DNA of 64,000 nucleotides from Sphingomonas quercus (GCF_018863195.1 NZ_JAHKRT010000004.1:248001-312000), one strand, 5' to 3'; shown: positions 1-9,204, numbered from the stretch's first letter. Notes: generated by a model not told the origin, from the sequence alone. Program-made: numbers and translations.

Positions 1-1
1 C

Positions 2-991
2 GGCGTCGACTGTTTCGTGATGCGCGTGCCGCGCGACAAGCCGGTCGACGCGATGATCGCGGCCATTGCCCGGGACGCCAATGTCGCCTGGGCGCAGCCG
101 ATGCAGACCTACGAGGCGCGGGGCAATCCGCCCGCCACCGGCGACCCGCTCTACCTCGCCCAGCCCGCCGCCTCCGCGTGGCATCTCGACGCGCTGCATC
201 GGGTGGCCACCGGGCGGGGCGTGCGCATCGCCGTCATCGACAGCAAGGTCGAGACCCGCCATCCCGATCTCGCCGGCCAGTTCGTCGCCGACGAGGATTT
301 CGTGTCGACCACGGCTGCGGCCCCGGAATGGCATGGCACCGGCGTCGCCGGCATCATCGGCGCCAGGGCCAATAATGGCATCGGCATCGCCGGCATCGCG
401 CCGGGGGCGCGGATGATGGCGTTGCGCGCCTGCTGGCAATCGAGCCCGGCGACCATCCGCGCGCCGACCCTGTGCAGCAGCCTGACCCTCGCCCGCGCGC
501 TGCAATTCGCCATTGAGCATCAGGCCGGCGTCATCAACATGAGCCTGAGCGGGCCGCCCGATCCATTGCTCGCGCGGCTGATCGCCATCGCCCTTGATCG
601 CGACATCAGCGTCGTCGCCGCCTATGATGCGCGCCTGCCGCGGGGCGGTTTTCCGGCGTCGCTGCCGGGGGTTGTTGCCGCCACCAATGAAAGCATGCAG
701 AAGCTGGGCGGGGAGGTCTACAGGGCCCCCGGCGACGACGTCCCCACCACGCAACCGGGAGGCAAATGGGCTCTCGTCAATGGCTCCTCCTTCGCAGCCG
801 CCCATAGCAGCGGCCTCATCGCGATCGTCCGGGAGCGCAGCCGCGGCGGCAAGGTGGCGCTGGCGCGGCTGGCCAATGGCGCGATCGACGCCTGCGCCAC
901 GCTCGCCCGCAGCCTGCCGGCCGACTGCCGCTGCGGCTGCGACCTTGCCGGCGTCGCCGCTGCCGACGGCGCCCTTCGATCCGCCCGCTAG
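2..991 (+). CDS. Secreted S8 (subtilisin-like) serine peptidase, 5' end outside window
   Basis: The reading frame is open to the left edge, so the true start and signal peptide are not visible. Counting residues from the GTG at 17, the catalytic Asp is D75 (AVIDSKV), the His is H106 (WHGTGVAGI) and the Ser is S258 (NGSSFAAAH). The oxyanion position, normally Asn in AAGN, reads AAYD with D204. The first 30 residues look like the end of an inhibitor/pro-peptide domain, finishing in VAWAQPM. The Cys-rich tail (CRCGC) suggests disulphides outside the cytoplasm. It lies just upstream of a porin, an ECF sigma factor and an anti-sigma factor on the same strand, so a signalling or processing role is possible. 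The family call is firm; the substrate is unknown. Confidence 0.85.
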   Translation, partial: GVDCFVMRVPRDKPVDAMIAAIARDANVAWAQPMQTYEARGNPPATGDPLYLAQPAASAWHLDALHRVATGRGVRIAVIDSKVETRHPDLAGQFVADEDFVSTTAAAPEWHGTGVAGIIGARANNGIGIAGIAPGARMMALRACWQSSPATIRAPTLCSSLTLARALQFAIEHQAGVINMSLSGPPDPLLARLIAIALDRDISVVAAYDARLPRGGFPASLPGVVAATNESMQKLGGEVYRAPGDDVPTTQPGGKWALVNGSSFAAAHSSGLIAIVRERSRGGKVALARLANGAIDACATLARSLPADCRCGCDLAGVAAADGALRSAR

Positions 992-1691
992 GGCCCGCCG
1001 GCAGCTCTGGCACGCGGCCGCCGTCCTCATCCTCCAGCATCCGCTGACCGGGGCGGCCCCCGCCCAGCTCGGCGGCGGCATCGGGGTCGAAAGCGACTAT
1101 CGGCTGCGCGGCTATTCGCTGAGCGCGGGCCGGCCGGTGGCGACCGGCCAGCTCGGCTATGATCACTCCTCCGGCCTCTATGTCGACGGCTACGCCGTGG
1201 CGATGTTCGCGCAGGGGCGCGCCCATTTCCTCGGCTGGGATACCAATATCGGCTATGCGCGGCGGCTCGGCACCGGCGCCGCCGCCGATCTCGGCGTGAT
1301 CCGCCGCCAGTATCGGGCGAGCTACGCCGGCGGGCGCGCCAGCCGCTACACCGAGCTTTATGCAGGCCTGACCCTGCAGCCGATCGTGGTGCGCCTCTAT
1401 TATTCGCCCGATTCCTTCGTCCGTGACGCTTCCACCCTTTACGGCGAGGTGGAGGGGACGCTGATCCCGTCGCGCGACTGGCGTATCGGCGGGCACGTCG
1501 GCGCGCTCGCCTTTGTCGACGACGGCGGGGGCCGGCCCGTCCGCTATGACTGGCGGCTGTCGGCCACCCGCCTGCTCGGCAGCTTCGATGTCCACGCCGC
1601 GCTATCCGGCGGCCGGCCCGGGCGGCAATATTATGACGGCCGCGCCCATGACCGCACCGCGCTCACCGCCGGCGCAAGCTGGAACTTCTGA
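945..1691 (+). CDS. TorF-family putative porin (Gcw_chp-type outer-membrane beta-barrel protein)
   Basis: The product is a small beta-barrel-like protein rich in alternating aromatic and hydrophobic strands (GIGVESDYRLRGYS, DGYAVAMFAQGRAHF, GFDT-like repeats) ending in a C-terminal aromatic (ASWNF), as expected for BAM-dependent outer-membrane proteins. This matches the TorF/Gcw_chp family, whose function is unproven. A hydrophobic signal segment (WHAAAVLILQH) precedes GGGIGVESDY. No good ATG fits; I chose the TTG at 945, which overlaps the peptidase gene by about 47 bases. An ATG at 876 is an alternative. The overlap suggests co-transcription with the peptidase. Confidence 0.7.
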   Translation: MPASPLPTAPFDPPARARRQLWHAAAVLILQHPLTGAAPAQLGGGIGVESDYRLRGYSLSAGRPVATGQLGYDHSSGLYVDGYAVAMFAQGRAHFLGWDTNIGYARRLGTGAAADLGVIRRQYRASYAGGRASRYTELYAGLTLQPIVVRLYYSPDSFVRDASTLYGEVEGTLIPSRDWRIGGHVGALAFVDDGGGRPVRYDWRLSATRLLGSFDVHAALSGGRPGRQYYDGRAHDRTALTAGASWNF

Positions 1692-1769
1692 CCGACGCGA
1701 TTGAACCGGCTTGCATCGCCGCGCCACCTACGGGCATCCCGGGCGGAGGTCGTCTTGACTGGACAGGGC

Positions 1770-2348
1770 ATGGCAGATCGGCGTGACGCGACGCGCCCAG
1801 GCGACAGCGGCGAGGCGGCGCTGATCGAGCGGGTGCGCGCGCGAGACCTGAAAGCGTTCGAGGAGCTTTATCGCCGCTATCATCCACGCCTGTCGCGCTT
1901 CCTCACCAACCTCGTCCGCCGACCGCATCTCGTCGAGGAGGCGCTGAACGACACGATGATGGTGGTGTGGCATCGGCTGGACGGGTTCAACGGCGCCAGC
2001 AAGCTTTCGACCTGGATCTTCGCCATCGCCTATCGCACCGCGATGAAGGCCGCCCGCCGGCAGGACGTGCCGATCGAGGACCCCGCCGCCGCCACCCGCG
2101 AGAGCGCCGATCCCCTGCCCGACGAGGGCGTCGGGAAAGCGCGCATCCAGCGCGCGCTGGCCGAGGCTATGGCGGGATTGTCGCCGGACCACCGGCTGGT
2201 CGTCGACCTCACCTATTTCCATGACATGGGCTATCGCGAAATCGCGGAAATCATGGGCTGCCCCGTCGATACCGTGAAGACGCGGATGTTCTATGCGCGG
2301 CGGCGGCTGAGGGGCGCGCTGGCCGGCGAGCTGCCCGACTGGCTCTGA
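1770..2348 (+). CDS. ECF-type RNA polymerase sigma factor
   Basis: This is a 192-residue sigma-70 family protein. Region 2 spans about residues 25-95 (FEELYRRYHPRLSRFL through STWIFAIAYRTAM) and region 4 about 130-185 with the helix-turn-helix YREIAEIMGCPVDTVKTRMF. There is no region 1 or 3, which defines the ECF group. The ATG at 1770 gives the normal length; an in-frame start at 1701 would add 23 atypical residues. The stop is 4 bases before the GTG of the zinc anti-sigma gene, so the two are surely one operon and act as a sigma/anti-sigma pair. The target promoters cannot be read from this window. Confidence 0.9.
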   Translation: MADRRDATRPGDSGEAALIERVRARDLKAFEELYRRYHPRLSRFLTNLVRRPHLVEEALNDTMMVVWHRLDGFNGASKLSTWIFAIAYRTAMKAARRQDVPIEDPAAATRESADPLPDEGVGKARIQRALAEAMAGLSPDHRLVVDLTYFHDMGYREIAEIMGCPVDTVKTRMFYARRRLRGALAGELPDWL

Positions 2349-2352
2349 CCCG

Positions 2353-2952
2353 GTGTCCAACATCATCCCGCTCCATGACCGCCACGAGGCGACGCGGCAG
2401 CTTCTGCCCTGGTACGCCAATGGCTCGCTCGACGGCGCCGAGGCGGCACGCGTGGCGGCGCACCTTGCGGGCTGCGCAGGCTGCCGCGCCGAGCTTGATG
2501 CCGAGCATCGCCTGAAGCGGGTGGTGGCGGCGCTGCCTTCCGATCCGCGCGCAGGCTGGGCGGCGCTGCGCGCGCGCGTCGCCGCCGGCGAGGCGCCCCG
2601 TCCGCGCCGGCCGGGCTGGCTGATCGCGGCGCAGGCGGCGGCGCTGATCGCCGCGACGGCCATCGCCTTCCGCCCCGCCGCCATCGACACCGCTCCGGCC
2701 TATCACGCGCTCGGCTCTGCCCGGCAGGGCGACGCCGGCAACGTCATCGTCCTGTTCCGCCCCGAGGCGCGCGAAACCGAGATGCGCGCGGCACTGCGCG
2801 CGGCCGATGCCCGGCTGGTCGGCGGGCCGACCGCGGCCAACGCCTATCTGCTCAGCGTCGCCGCCGCCGAACGGGGGCGTGCGGTGGCGCGGCTCCAGGC
2901 CTCGCCCGTCGTCCGCCTCGCCCAGCCGATCGACCAGGACCCGGCGTCCTGA
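2353..2952 (+). CDS. Membrane anti-sigma factor with zf-HC2 domain and a subtilase pro-peptide-like ectodomain
   Basis: The cytoplasmic N-terminus has the ZAS zinc motif H-x3-C-x2-C (His37, Cys41, Cys44) that binds ECF sigma factors. One transmembrane helix follows at about residues 89-106. The periplasmic part (107-199) contains a beta-alpha-beta-like unit: VIVLFRPEA, then an Ala/Arg helix, then AYLLSVA, a second helix and VVRLAQPI. The second half lines up with the pro-peptide end of the subtilase encoded at the window start (CFVMRVP ... VAWAQPM). GTG start at 2353, 4 bases after the sigma stop. The anti-sigma role is from family knowledge plus position; the pro-peptide likeness is my own reading and needs a profile search. 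Confidence 0.85.
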   Translation: MSNIIPLHDRHEATRQLLPWYANGSLDGAEAARVAAHLAGCAGCRAELDAEHRLKRVVAALPSDPRAGWAALRARVAAGEAPRPRRPGWLIAAQAAALIAATAIAFRPAAIDTAPAYHALGSARQGDAGNVIVLFRPEARETEMRAALRAADARLVGGPTAANAYLLSVAAAERGRAVARLQASPVVRLAQPIDQDPAS

Positions 2953-2954
2953 GC

Positions 2955-3818
2955 TCAGGGCGCGGGAAAGCTCTTCTCCAGCCAGCGCAGGATCGTCGCC
3001 GCCAGCGCGATGCGGTGATCATTGTAGCTATGGTCGGTGGTCATATGCACCGTCTCCGGCTTCGGGCCACCGGCAGCGGCGATGGCCCTGGCGGCCGCCT
3101 CGCCGGTCGGCGCCAGCCCGTCGTCCGAGGTCAGCACCAGCACTGGCCGGCCGGCCATCAGCGCCGCGCGCCTGTCCCAATCCCAGTCGGCGGCGTGAGC
3201 GCGGGCATCGGCGATCAGGCTGTCGATGCTGGCATTGGTGTAGCCGGCATCATCGGCAAAGCCGCCGCGCCGGCCGGGATTGTCGGCCAGTGCCAGGGCG
3301 CTGCGCCCCATGTTCGCAGCCGAGATCAGCACATAGCCGGCCACCGCCCTGTCGTCGCCGAGCATCACGGTGGCAAAGCCGCCCATGCTGTGGCCGAGCA
3401 CGACGATCCGCTTCGGATCAATGCCGTGGGCAGCAGCGGCAGGCGAGCGCAGCCAGGCCAGCGCCGCATGGGCATCCTCGACGACATGGCCGAAGCTGAA
3501 CTGTCCCGGCCCGCCCCACACGCCGCGATAATGGACGGCCATCACGTTCCAGCCGGCGCGCTGGAAGACGCGGGCGAGATCGAGGTTCAGCTCGGTGCCC
3601 GGAAAGCCGTGCAGCAGCAGCATCGTCGGATGCGTTCCCGCCCCGCCGGCGACGAACAGCCGCGCCGGCACCTCCAGCCCGCCGGTGGGGTAGCGGATCT
3701 GCTCGAGCCTGGCGGGGTGGCCGGCGACGGCGGGCGGATCGCGGGTGAGCGCGTCGGGCAAGGTCTGCGCGCCCGCCGGCACCGCCAGCAGCGCGAGGAT
3801 GGGAAGGATGCGTCTCAT
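2955..3818 (-). CDS. Secreted alpha/beta hydrolase (dienelactone hydrolase/BAAT-like esterase)
   Basis: 287 residues with a cleavable signal peptide (MRRILPILALLAVPAGAQ). The alpha/beta-hydrolase hallmarks are the oxyanion motif LLLHGFPG (about 68-74) and the nucleophile elbow GHSMGG with Ser144; a late TTDHSYNDH supplies the likely catalytic His. The gene starts at the ATG with GAGAGGCAACG just upstream. It ends 2 bases from the convergent anti-sigma gene. It is the last of four same-strand genes (DGPF protein, ECF42 sigma, 2OG oxygenase, this) separated by only 45-50 bases, so it may be co-transcribed with them. The natural ester substrate is unknown. Confidence 0.82.
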   Translation of the reverse strand: MRRILPILALLAVPAGAQTLPDALTRDPPAVAGHPARLEQIRYPTGGLEVPARLFVAGGAGTHPTMLLLHGFPGTELNLDLARVFQRAGWNVMAVHYRGVWGGPGQFSFGHVVEDAHAALAWLRSPAAAAHGIDPKRIVVLGHSMGGFATVMLGDDRAVAGYVLISAANMGRSALALADNPGRRGGFADDAGYTNASIDSLIADARAHAADWDWDRRAALMAGRPVLVLTSDDGLAPTGEAAARAIAAAGGPKPETVHMTTDHSYNDHRIALAATILRWLEKSFPAP

Positions 3819-3864
3819 TCGTTGCCTCTCCGAATCGACTGTCGAGCCCAGATTAGCGCGGCGA

Positions 3865-4545
3865 TCAGGCAGCGTCGTGGAAGATGATGCCGAGCGTGTG
3901 GCGCCGGCCCGAGCGCAGGCGGCTGACGCCGTGGCGCATGTGGACGCGATAGTCGCCGCGCGCGCCGCGCACCGGCCGGTCGTTGACGGCGAAAGCGACG
4001 CCATCCCCCTGCCCGAGCGGCACCACCTCGCAGCGGCTCTGCATGCGCGGGCGCTGCTCGGTCAGCACGAACTCGCCGCCGGTGAAGTCCTCGCCCGGCA
4101 CCGACAGCAGGATGGCGACCTGAATGGGGAAGACATGCTCGCCATAGAGATCCCGATGGAGGCAATTATAGTCGCCCGGGCCGTAGCGCAGCAGCAGCGG
4201 GGTCGGCCGCATCTGCCCGGCCGCGTGGCAGCGCTCGAGGAAGCCGGCATGGTCGGCCGGATAGCGTACGGCGTTGCCCATCCGCGCATTCCACCGGTCG
4301 GCAAGGCCGGCGAAGCGCGGGTAGAGCGCGCTGCGCAAGGCCGCGACCGGATCGGGCAGCGGATAGCGGAAATAGCGATATTCGCCCCGCCCGAAGCCAT
4401 GCCGCGCCATTTGCACATGGCTGCGGAACCGGTCCTCCTCGTCATAGAGCGCGGCGGCGGCGCGGCATTGCGCGGGCGAAAGCAGGCCGGGCAGGACGGC
4501 GCAGCCGCGTTCGTCCAGCTCGTCGATGAGCGATGTCCAGTTCAT
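3865..4545 (-). CDS. 2OG-Fe(II) oxygenase (Oxygenase-NA / COG3826 type)
   Basis: 226 residues. The iron ligands are visible as NCLHRD (His130, Asp132) and a distal RHGVSRLRSGRRHTLG block holding His205 and an Arg for 2-oxoglutarate. The opening GCAVLPGLLSPAQCRA and the LLRYGPGDYNCLHRDLYGE core are typical of the small bacterial family predicted to oxidise nucleic-acid or related substrates; this prediction is not experimentally settled. ATG at 4545 fits the full-length family. It lies 49 bases downstream of the ECF42 sigma gene on the same strand, suggesting joint expression. Confidence 0.82.
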   Translation of the reverse strand: MNWTSLIDELDERGCAVLPGLLSPAQCRAAAALYDEEDRFRSHVQMARHGFGRGEYRYFRYPLPDPVAALRSALYPRFAGLADRWNARMGNAVRYPADHAGFLERCHAAGQMRPTPLLLRYGPGDYNCLHRDLYGEHVFPIQVAILLSVPGEDFTGGEFVLTEQRPRMQSRCEVVPLGQGDGVAFAVNDRPVRGARGDYRVHMRHGVSRLRSGRRHTLGIIFHDAA

Positions 4546-4594
4546 GCCGTCACCCTGCCGCCGATCGTGAACCGCGGCTTCCCGGCGCTTGCGG

Positions 4595-5860
4595 TCAAAC
4601 CCCGCAGGCCGCGGCGCGGGCGAGAAGGAAGGCCCTTTCGCGTTCATTGCCGGTGAGGCTGGCGGCCCGCTCGAACTGGGGCCGGGCTTCGGCGAGGCGC
4701 CCGGCACGGAACAGGAAATCGCCGCGCGCCGCCGGCAGGGGCGCATAATTGCGGAGCAACGCCGCCTCAGCGAGTGCGTCGACCAAAGCGAGCCCGGCCT
4801 CCGGGCCGAAGGCCATGCTGTGGGCGACGGCGCGATTGAGCTCGACCACCGGCGACGGCATCGCCTCGCGCAGCCGATCATAAAGGCCGGCGATGCGCGG
4901 CCAGTCGGTGTCCTCGAACCGGCGGGCGCGGGCGTGGCAGGCAGCGAGCGCGGCCTGGAGCGCATAGGCGCCCCCCGCCCCGCCAAGGGCCTCGGCGCGG
5001 GCGAGCGCGGCGAGGCCCCGGCGGATGAGCAGCTGATCCCAGCGCGCGCGGTTCTGCTCGCCAAGCGGCACGATCGCGCCGTCCGGGGCGGCGCGGGCGG
5101 CGAGGCGCGAGGCCTGGATCTCCATCAGCGCGACGAGCCCGAACACCTCGGCGTCCTCCGGCATCAGCCCGGCGAGGATGCGGCCGAGCCGCTGCGCCTC
5201 CATGCACAGCGACGGGCGGATCGCATCCTCGCCCGCCGTCACCGCATAGCCCTCGTTGAAGATCAGGTAGATCACCTCCAGCACAGAGGCGAGCCGCTCG
5301 GCGCGCTCCCCGCCGCGCGGCACCGCGAAGGCGATGCCGGCGTTGCCGATCGTCTTCTTGGCACGGACGATACGCTGGGCGATGGTCGGCTCGCTGGACA
5401 GGAATGCGCGGGCGATCTCGCCGGTGGTCAGCCCGCCGACCAGCCGCAGCGTCAGCGCGGCGCGCGCCTCGGCCGAGATCACCGGGTGGCAGGCGGCGAA
5501 GATCAGGCCGAGCAGCTCGTCGCCGAGATCGTCATCCATGGCGGCCTCGATCTCCGCGACCGCGGCCGAGCGGTCGCTCTCCTCGAGCGTGTGGGCGATT
5601 TCCGCGTGCTTGCGCGCGCGCATGCGATCCCGGCGCATGAGGTCGAGGGCGCGGCGCCGGGCGGCGGTCATCAGCCACGCGCCGGGCCGGTCGGGCACGC
5701 CCCTCTTCGGCCATTCGGCAAGCGCCGTGATCAGCGCGTCCTGCGCCAGCTCCTCGGCGCGGTCGACATCGCGGACCAGCCGGGCGAGGCCGGCGATCAG
5801 CCTCGCCCGCTCGATCCGGAACACCGCCTCGATCGCCCGGTTGGTCTCGTCCGCCGCCAT
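4595..5860 (-). CDS. ECF42-type RNA polymerase sigma factor with C-terminal DUF6596/TPR-like domain
   Basis: 421 residues, over twice the length of an ordinary ECF sigma. Regions 2 and 4 fill about residues 1-175 (FRIERARLIAGLARLV, AEELAQDALITAL, RPGAWLMTAARRRALD, LTTGEIARAFLSSEPTIAQRI). The remaining 240 residues form the helical DUF6596 domain (SVLEVIYLIFNEGY, DAEVFGLVALMEIQASR) and a TPR-like tail (PLPAARGDFLFRAGRLAEA). This is the architecture of the ECF42 group, which lacks an anti-sigma factor and is usually encoded beside a DGPF (YCII-like) protein, exactly as here (next gene upstream). The C-terminal extension is thought to control activity. Confidence 0.92.
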   Translation of the reverse strand: MAADETNRAIEAVFRIERARLIAGLARLVRDVDRAEELAQDALITALAEWPKRGVPDRPGAWLMTAARRRALDLMRRDRMRARKHAEIAHTLEESDRSAAVAEIEAAMDDDLGDELLGLIFAACHPVISAEARAALTLRLVGGLTTGEIARAFLSSEPTIAQRIVRAKKTIGNAGIAFAVPRGGERAERLASVLEVIYLIFNEGYAVTAGEDAIRPSLCMEAQRLGRILAGLMPEDAEVFGLVALMEIQASRLAARAAPDGAIVPLGEQNRARWDQLLIRRGLAALARAEALGGAGGAYALQAALAACHARARRFEDTDWPRIAGLYDRLREAMPSPVVELNRAVAHSMAFGPEAGLALVDALAEAALLRNYAPLPAARGDFLFRAGRLAEARPQFERAASLTGNERERAFLLARAAACGV

Positions 5861-5905
5861 GCCGCCTTGTCGGCGATGGCAGCGGACGAGACAAGCGGCG
5901 AGAGC

Positions 5906-6328
5906 TTACCGCCCCTCGAGCGCCTCGCGGTTCTGCTCGAAACGCTCCTTCAATTCCGGGGTCAGCACTTCGGCGAAGTCGGCCATCTCGTAATGGGGAC
6001 GGATTTCCAGCTCGCTCGGCCCGGGCATGGGATTGGGGCAGCGCTTGGCCCAGGCCACCGCCTCGTCCATGTCCTTGACCTCCCACAGCCAATAGCCGGC
6101 GACCAGCTCGCGCGTCTCGGCGAAGGGGCCGTCGATGACGGTGCGATTCGGCCCGTCGAACGCGATCCTCTTGCCGTGGGACGAGGGCTTCAGCCCATCG
6201 CCACTGACCATGATGCCGGCGTTGGTCAGCTCTTCGTTGAACTTGCCCATCGCCTCGAACAGCTCGACCTCCGGCATGACGCCGCGCTCGCTATCCTCGG
6301 TCGCCTTCACGAACACCATCACACGCAT
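5906..6328 (-). CDS. DGPF/YCII-domain protein, partner gene of the ECF42 sigma factor
   Basis: 140 residues of the YCII-related family, carrying the signature DGPF at residues 66-69 (NRTVIDGPFAETRELVAGYW). The fold is a small ferredoxin-like dimer; the biochemical activity is not known. Genes of this type almost always accompany ECF42 sigma factors and are commonly regulated by them. Here it is 45 bases upstream of the sigma gene and heads the four-gene run 6328 to 2955. It is divergent from pdeM across a 125-base gap, which must hold both promoters. Confidence 0.88.
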   Translation of the reverse strand: MRVMVFVKATEDSERGVMPEVELFEAMGKFNEELTNAGIMVSGDGLKPSSHGKRIAFDGPNRTVIDGPFAETRELVAGYWLWEVKDMDEAVAWAKRCPNPMPGPSELEIRPHYEMADFAEVLTPELKERFEQNREALEGR

Positions 6329-6453
6329 TGCCCGTCTCCTTCTCGGAGAGGCCGGGACTGGCCTCTATTCGGACGACGAACGGACCGGCGCGGATTCGAC
6401 AGGCCCGCCGCAAAATATTGCGCGGTCGCGTGCGGCCGTGTAGCGCGACGGCC

Positions 6454-7128
6454 ATGGTTCCCTTTTCGTTCGCGGGACAGGCGCTCACCGCGCTCGGCGA
6501 AGGCGCGCTTTATTGGGAGCGGCGCCAGGCGCTGATCGTCGCTGACCTGCATTTCGAAAAAGCGAGCTTCTTCGCCGCCGCCGGCCAGATGCTGCCGCCT
6601 TATGATACGCTGGCGACGCTGGCCGCCCTCACCGCGCTGGTCGAGCGCACGGCGGCGCGCGAGATCTGGTGTCTCGGCGACAGTTTCCATGACGCGGCGG
6701 GCTGCGAGCGGCTGGCGCCCGAGGCGCGCACCCGGCTGCGCGGGCTGACGGCGCGCACCGGCTGGCACTGGATCACCGGCAATCACGACGCGAAGACGGC
6801 ACGCGGCGACTGGGCCGACCATTGCGGCGGCACCATCGTCGAGGAGGCCGAGGTGGACGGGCTGGTGCTGCGCCACGAAGCGGAGCCGGGCGAGGTTCGC
6901 CCGGAGCTGTCCGGCCATTTCCACCCGCGACTCTATCTGTCGCTGCGCGGCCGGCGGGTGGCGCGGCGCTGCTTCGTGGAGGGGCCGGCCAAGCTGATCC
7001 TGCCGGCCTTCGGCGCGCTCACCGGCGGCATGGACGCGGGCGACCGCGCCATCCGCCGCGCGCTCGGCCCCGGCCCGGCGCGGGCGCTGGTGCCGGTGGC
7101 CGACCGGCTGCTGCGCTTTCCGCTCTAG
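6454..7128 (+). CDS. pdeM: Ligase-associated DNA damage response endonuclease PdeM (metallophosphoesterase)
   Basis: 224 residues with the calcineurin-like metal motifs in order: VADLHFEK (Asp31, His33), CLGDSFHD (Asp75), ITGNHDA and SGHFHP. This matches PdeM, a putative endonuclease usually encoded with a LigD-like ligase, Lhr helicase and an exonuclease in a repair island. None of those partners is in this window, so here the gene is detached from the island. ATG at 6454 chosen because the frame upstream runs through the divergent promoter gap and lacks family similarity. Confidence 0.87.
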   Translation: MVPFSFAGQALTALGEGALYWERRQALIVADLHFEKASFFAAAGQMLPPYDTLATLAALTALVERTAAREIWCLGDSFHDAAGCERLAPEARTRLRGLTARTGWHWITGNHDAKTARGDWADHCGGTIVEEAEVDGLVLRHEAEPGEVRPELSGHFHPRLYLSLRGRRVARRCFVEGPAKLILPAFGALTGGMDAGDRAIRRALGPGPARALVPVADRLLRFPL

Positions 7129-7159
7129 TTTCGCCCGGCAAGCGGGGAAGAAGGACTCG

Positions 7160-7888
7160 TCACGCTCCGACCAGCACCGGCTTCACCTGCCAATCCTGCG
7201 GGAAGAGGCGCTTCAGCGCCTCGACCTTCGGCATGTCGTTGATGGCGATATAGGGGACGCGCGGGTTGCGGTAGAGATAGTCCTGGTGATGCGCCTCGGC
7301 CGGGTAGAAACCGCGCGCCGGCTCGATCCGCGTCACGATGGGCCTGCCCCAGATATGAGCGCGTTCGAGCTGGGCGATATAGGCGATCGCCACGCGGCGC
7401 TGGTCCTCGCTCTGCGGAAAGAAGGCGGTGCGATACTGGCTGCCGTGGTCGGGACCCTGATAGTTCAGCGTCGTCGGATCGGCGACCACCGAGAAATAGA
7501 TCTGCAACAGCCGGCCATAGCTGACGACGCGCGGGTCATAGGTGACCTGCACCGATTCGGCATGGCCGGTATCGCCACCCGACACCGCGTCGTAATTGGC
7601 CTTGGCCACCGGCCCGCCGGCATAGCCGGAAACGGCGCTCTTCACGCCCTTCACATGCTGGAACACGCCCTGCACGCCCCAGAAGCAGCCGCCGGCGAAC
7701 ACCGCCGTCTCGGTGGTGCGCGCCGCGCCCGGCATGTCGAGCGCGGGCGCCGGAACGCGCACCGCCTGGTCTGCCGCCACCGCCGGCACCGCGTGGAACA
7801 TCACCGTCGAGCCCAGGCCAAAGGCGAGCACGCCCGCCAGCGCCGCCGCGCCGATCCGCCCGCCCTGAAACCATTCGCGCCGCTTCAT
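7160..7888 (-). CDS. msrA: Exported peptide-methionine (S)-S-oxide reductase MsrA, single-cysteine form
   Basis: 242 residues. An N-terminal export signal or membrane anchor (IGAAALAGVLAFGLGSTVMFHAVPAVA) precedes the catalytic domain, so it probably repairs oxidised methionines in the periplasm. The active site is AGGCFWG with Cys68; YNQG-like, GDTGHAE and AEAHHQDYL blocks are conserved. Cys68 is the only cysteine in the protein, so the usual C-terminal resolving cysteines are missing and regeneration must use an external thiol or another protein. The ATG at 7888 follows a small gap after the aminotransferase gene on the same strand. Confidence 0.93.
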   Translation of the reverse strand: MKRREWFQGGRIGAAALAGVLAFGLGSTVMFHAVPAVAADQAVRVPAPALDMPGAARTTETAVFAGGCFWGVQGVFQHVKGVKSAVSGYAGGPVAKANYDAVSGGDTGHAESVQVTYDPRVVSYGRLLQIYFSVVADPTTLNYQGPDHGSQYRTAFFPQSEDQRRVAIAYIAQLERAHIWGRPIVTRIEPARGFYPAEAHHQDYLYRNPRVPYIAINDMPKVEALKRLFPQDWQVKPVLVGA

Positions 7889-7956
7889 GCCATGCCTCCA
7901 TCCGCCCCCGCTGAAAACGGAATGTGGGACGGCGCGGCCGGCGCGGCAAGCGGCAC

Positions 7957-9204
<1,248 letters not shown>

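Noticed and set aside
4589-6535. Long + strand open frame of about 650 codons
   Set aside because: It lies antisense to the ECF42 sigma and DGPF genes, which have strong family motifs.
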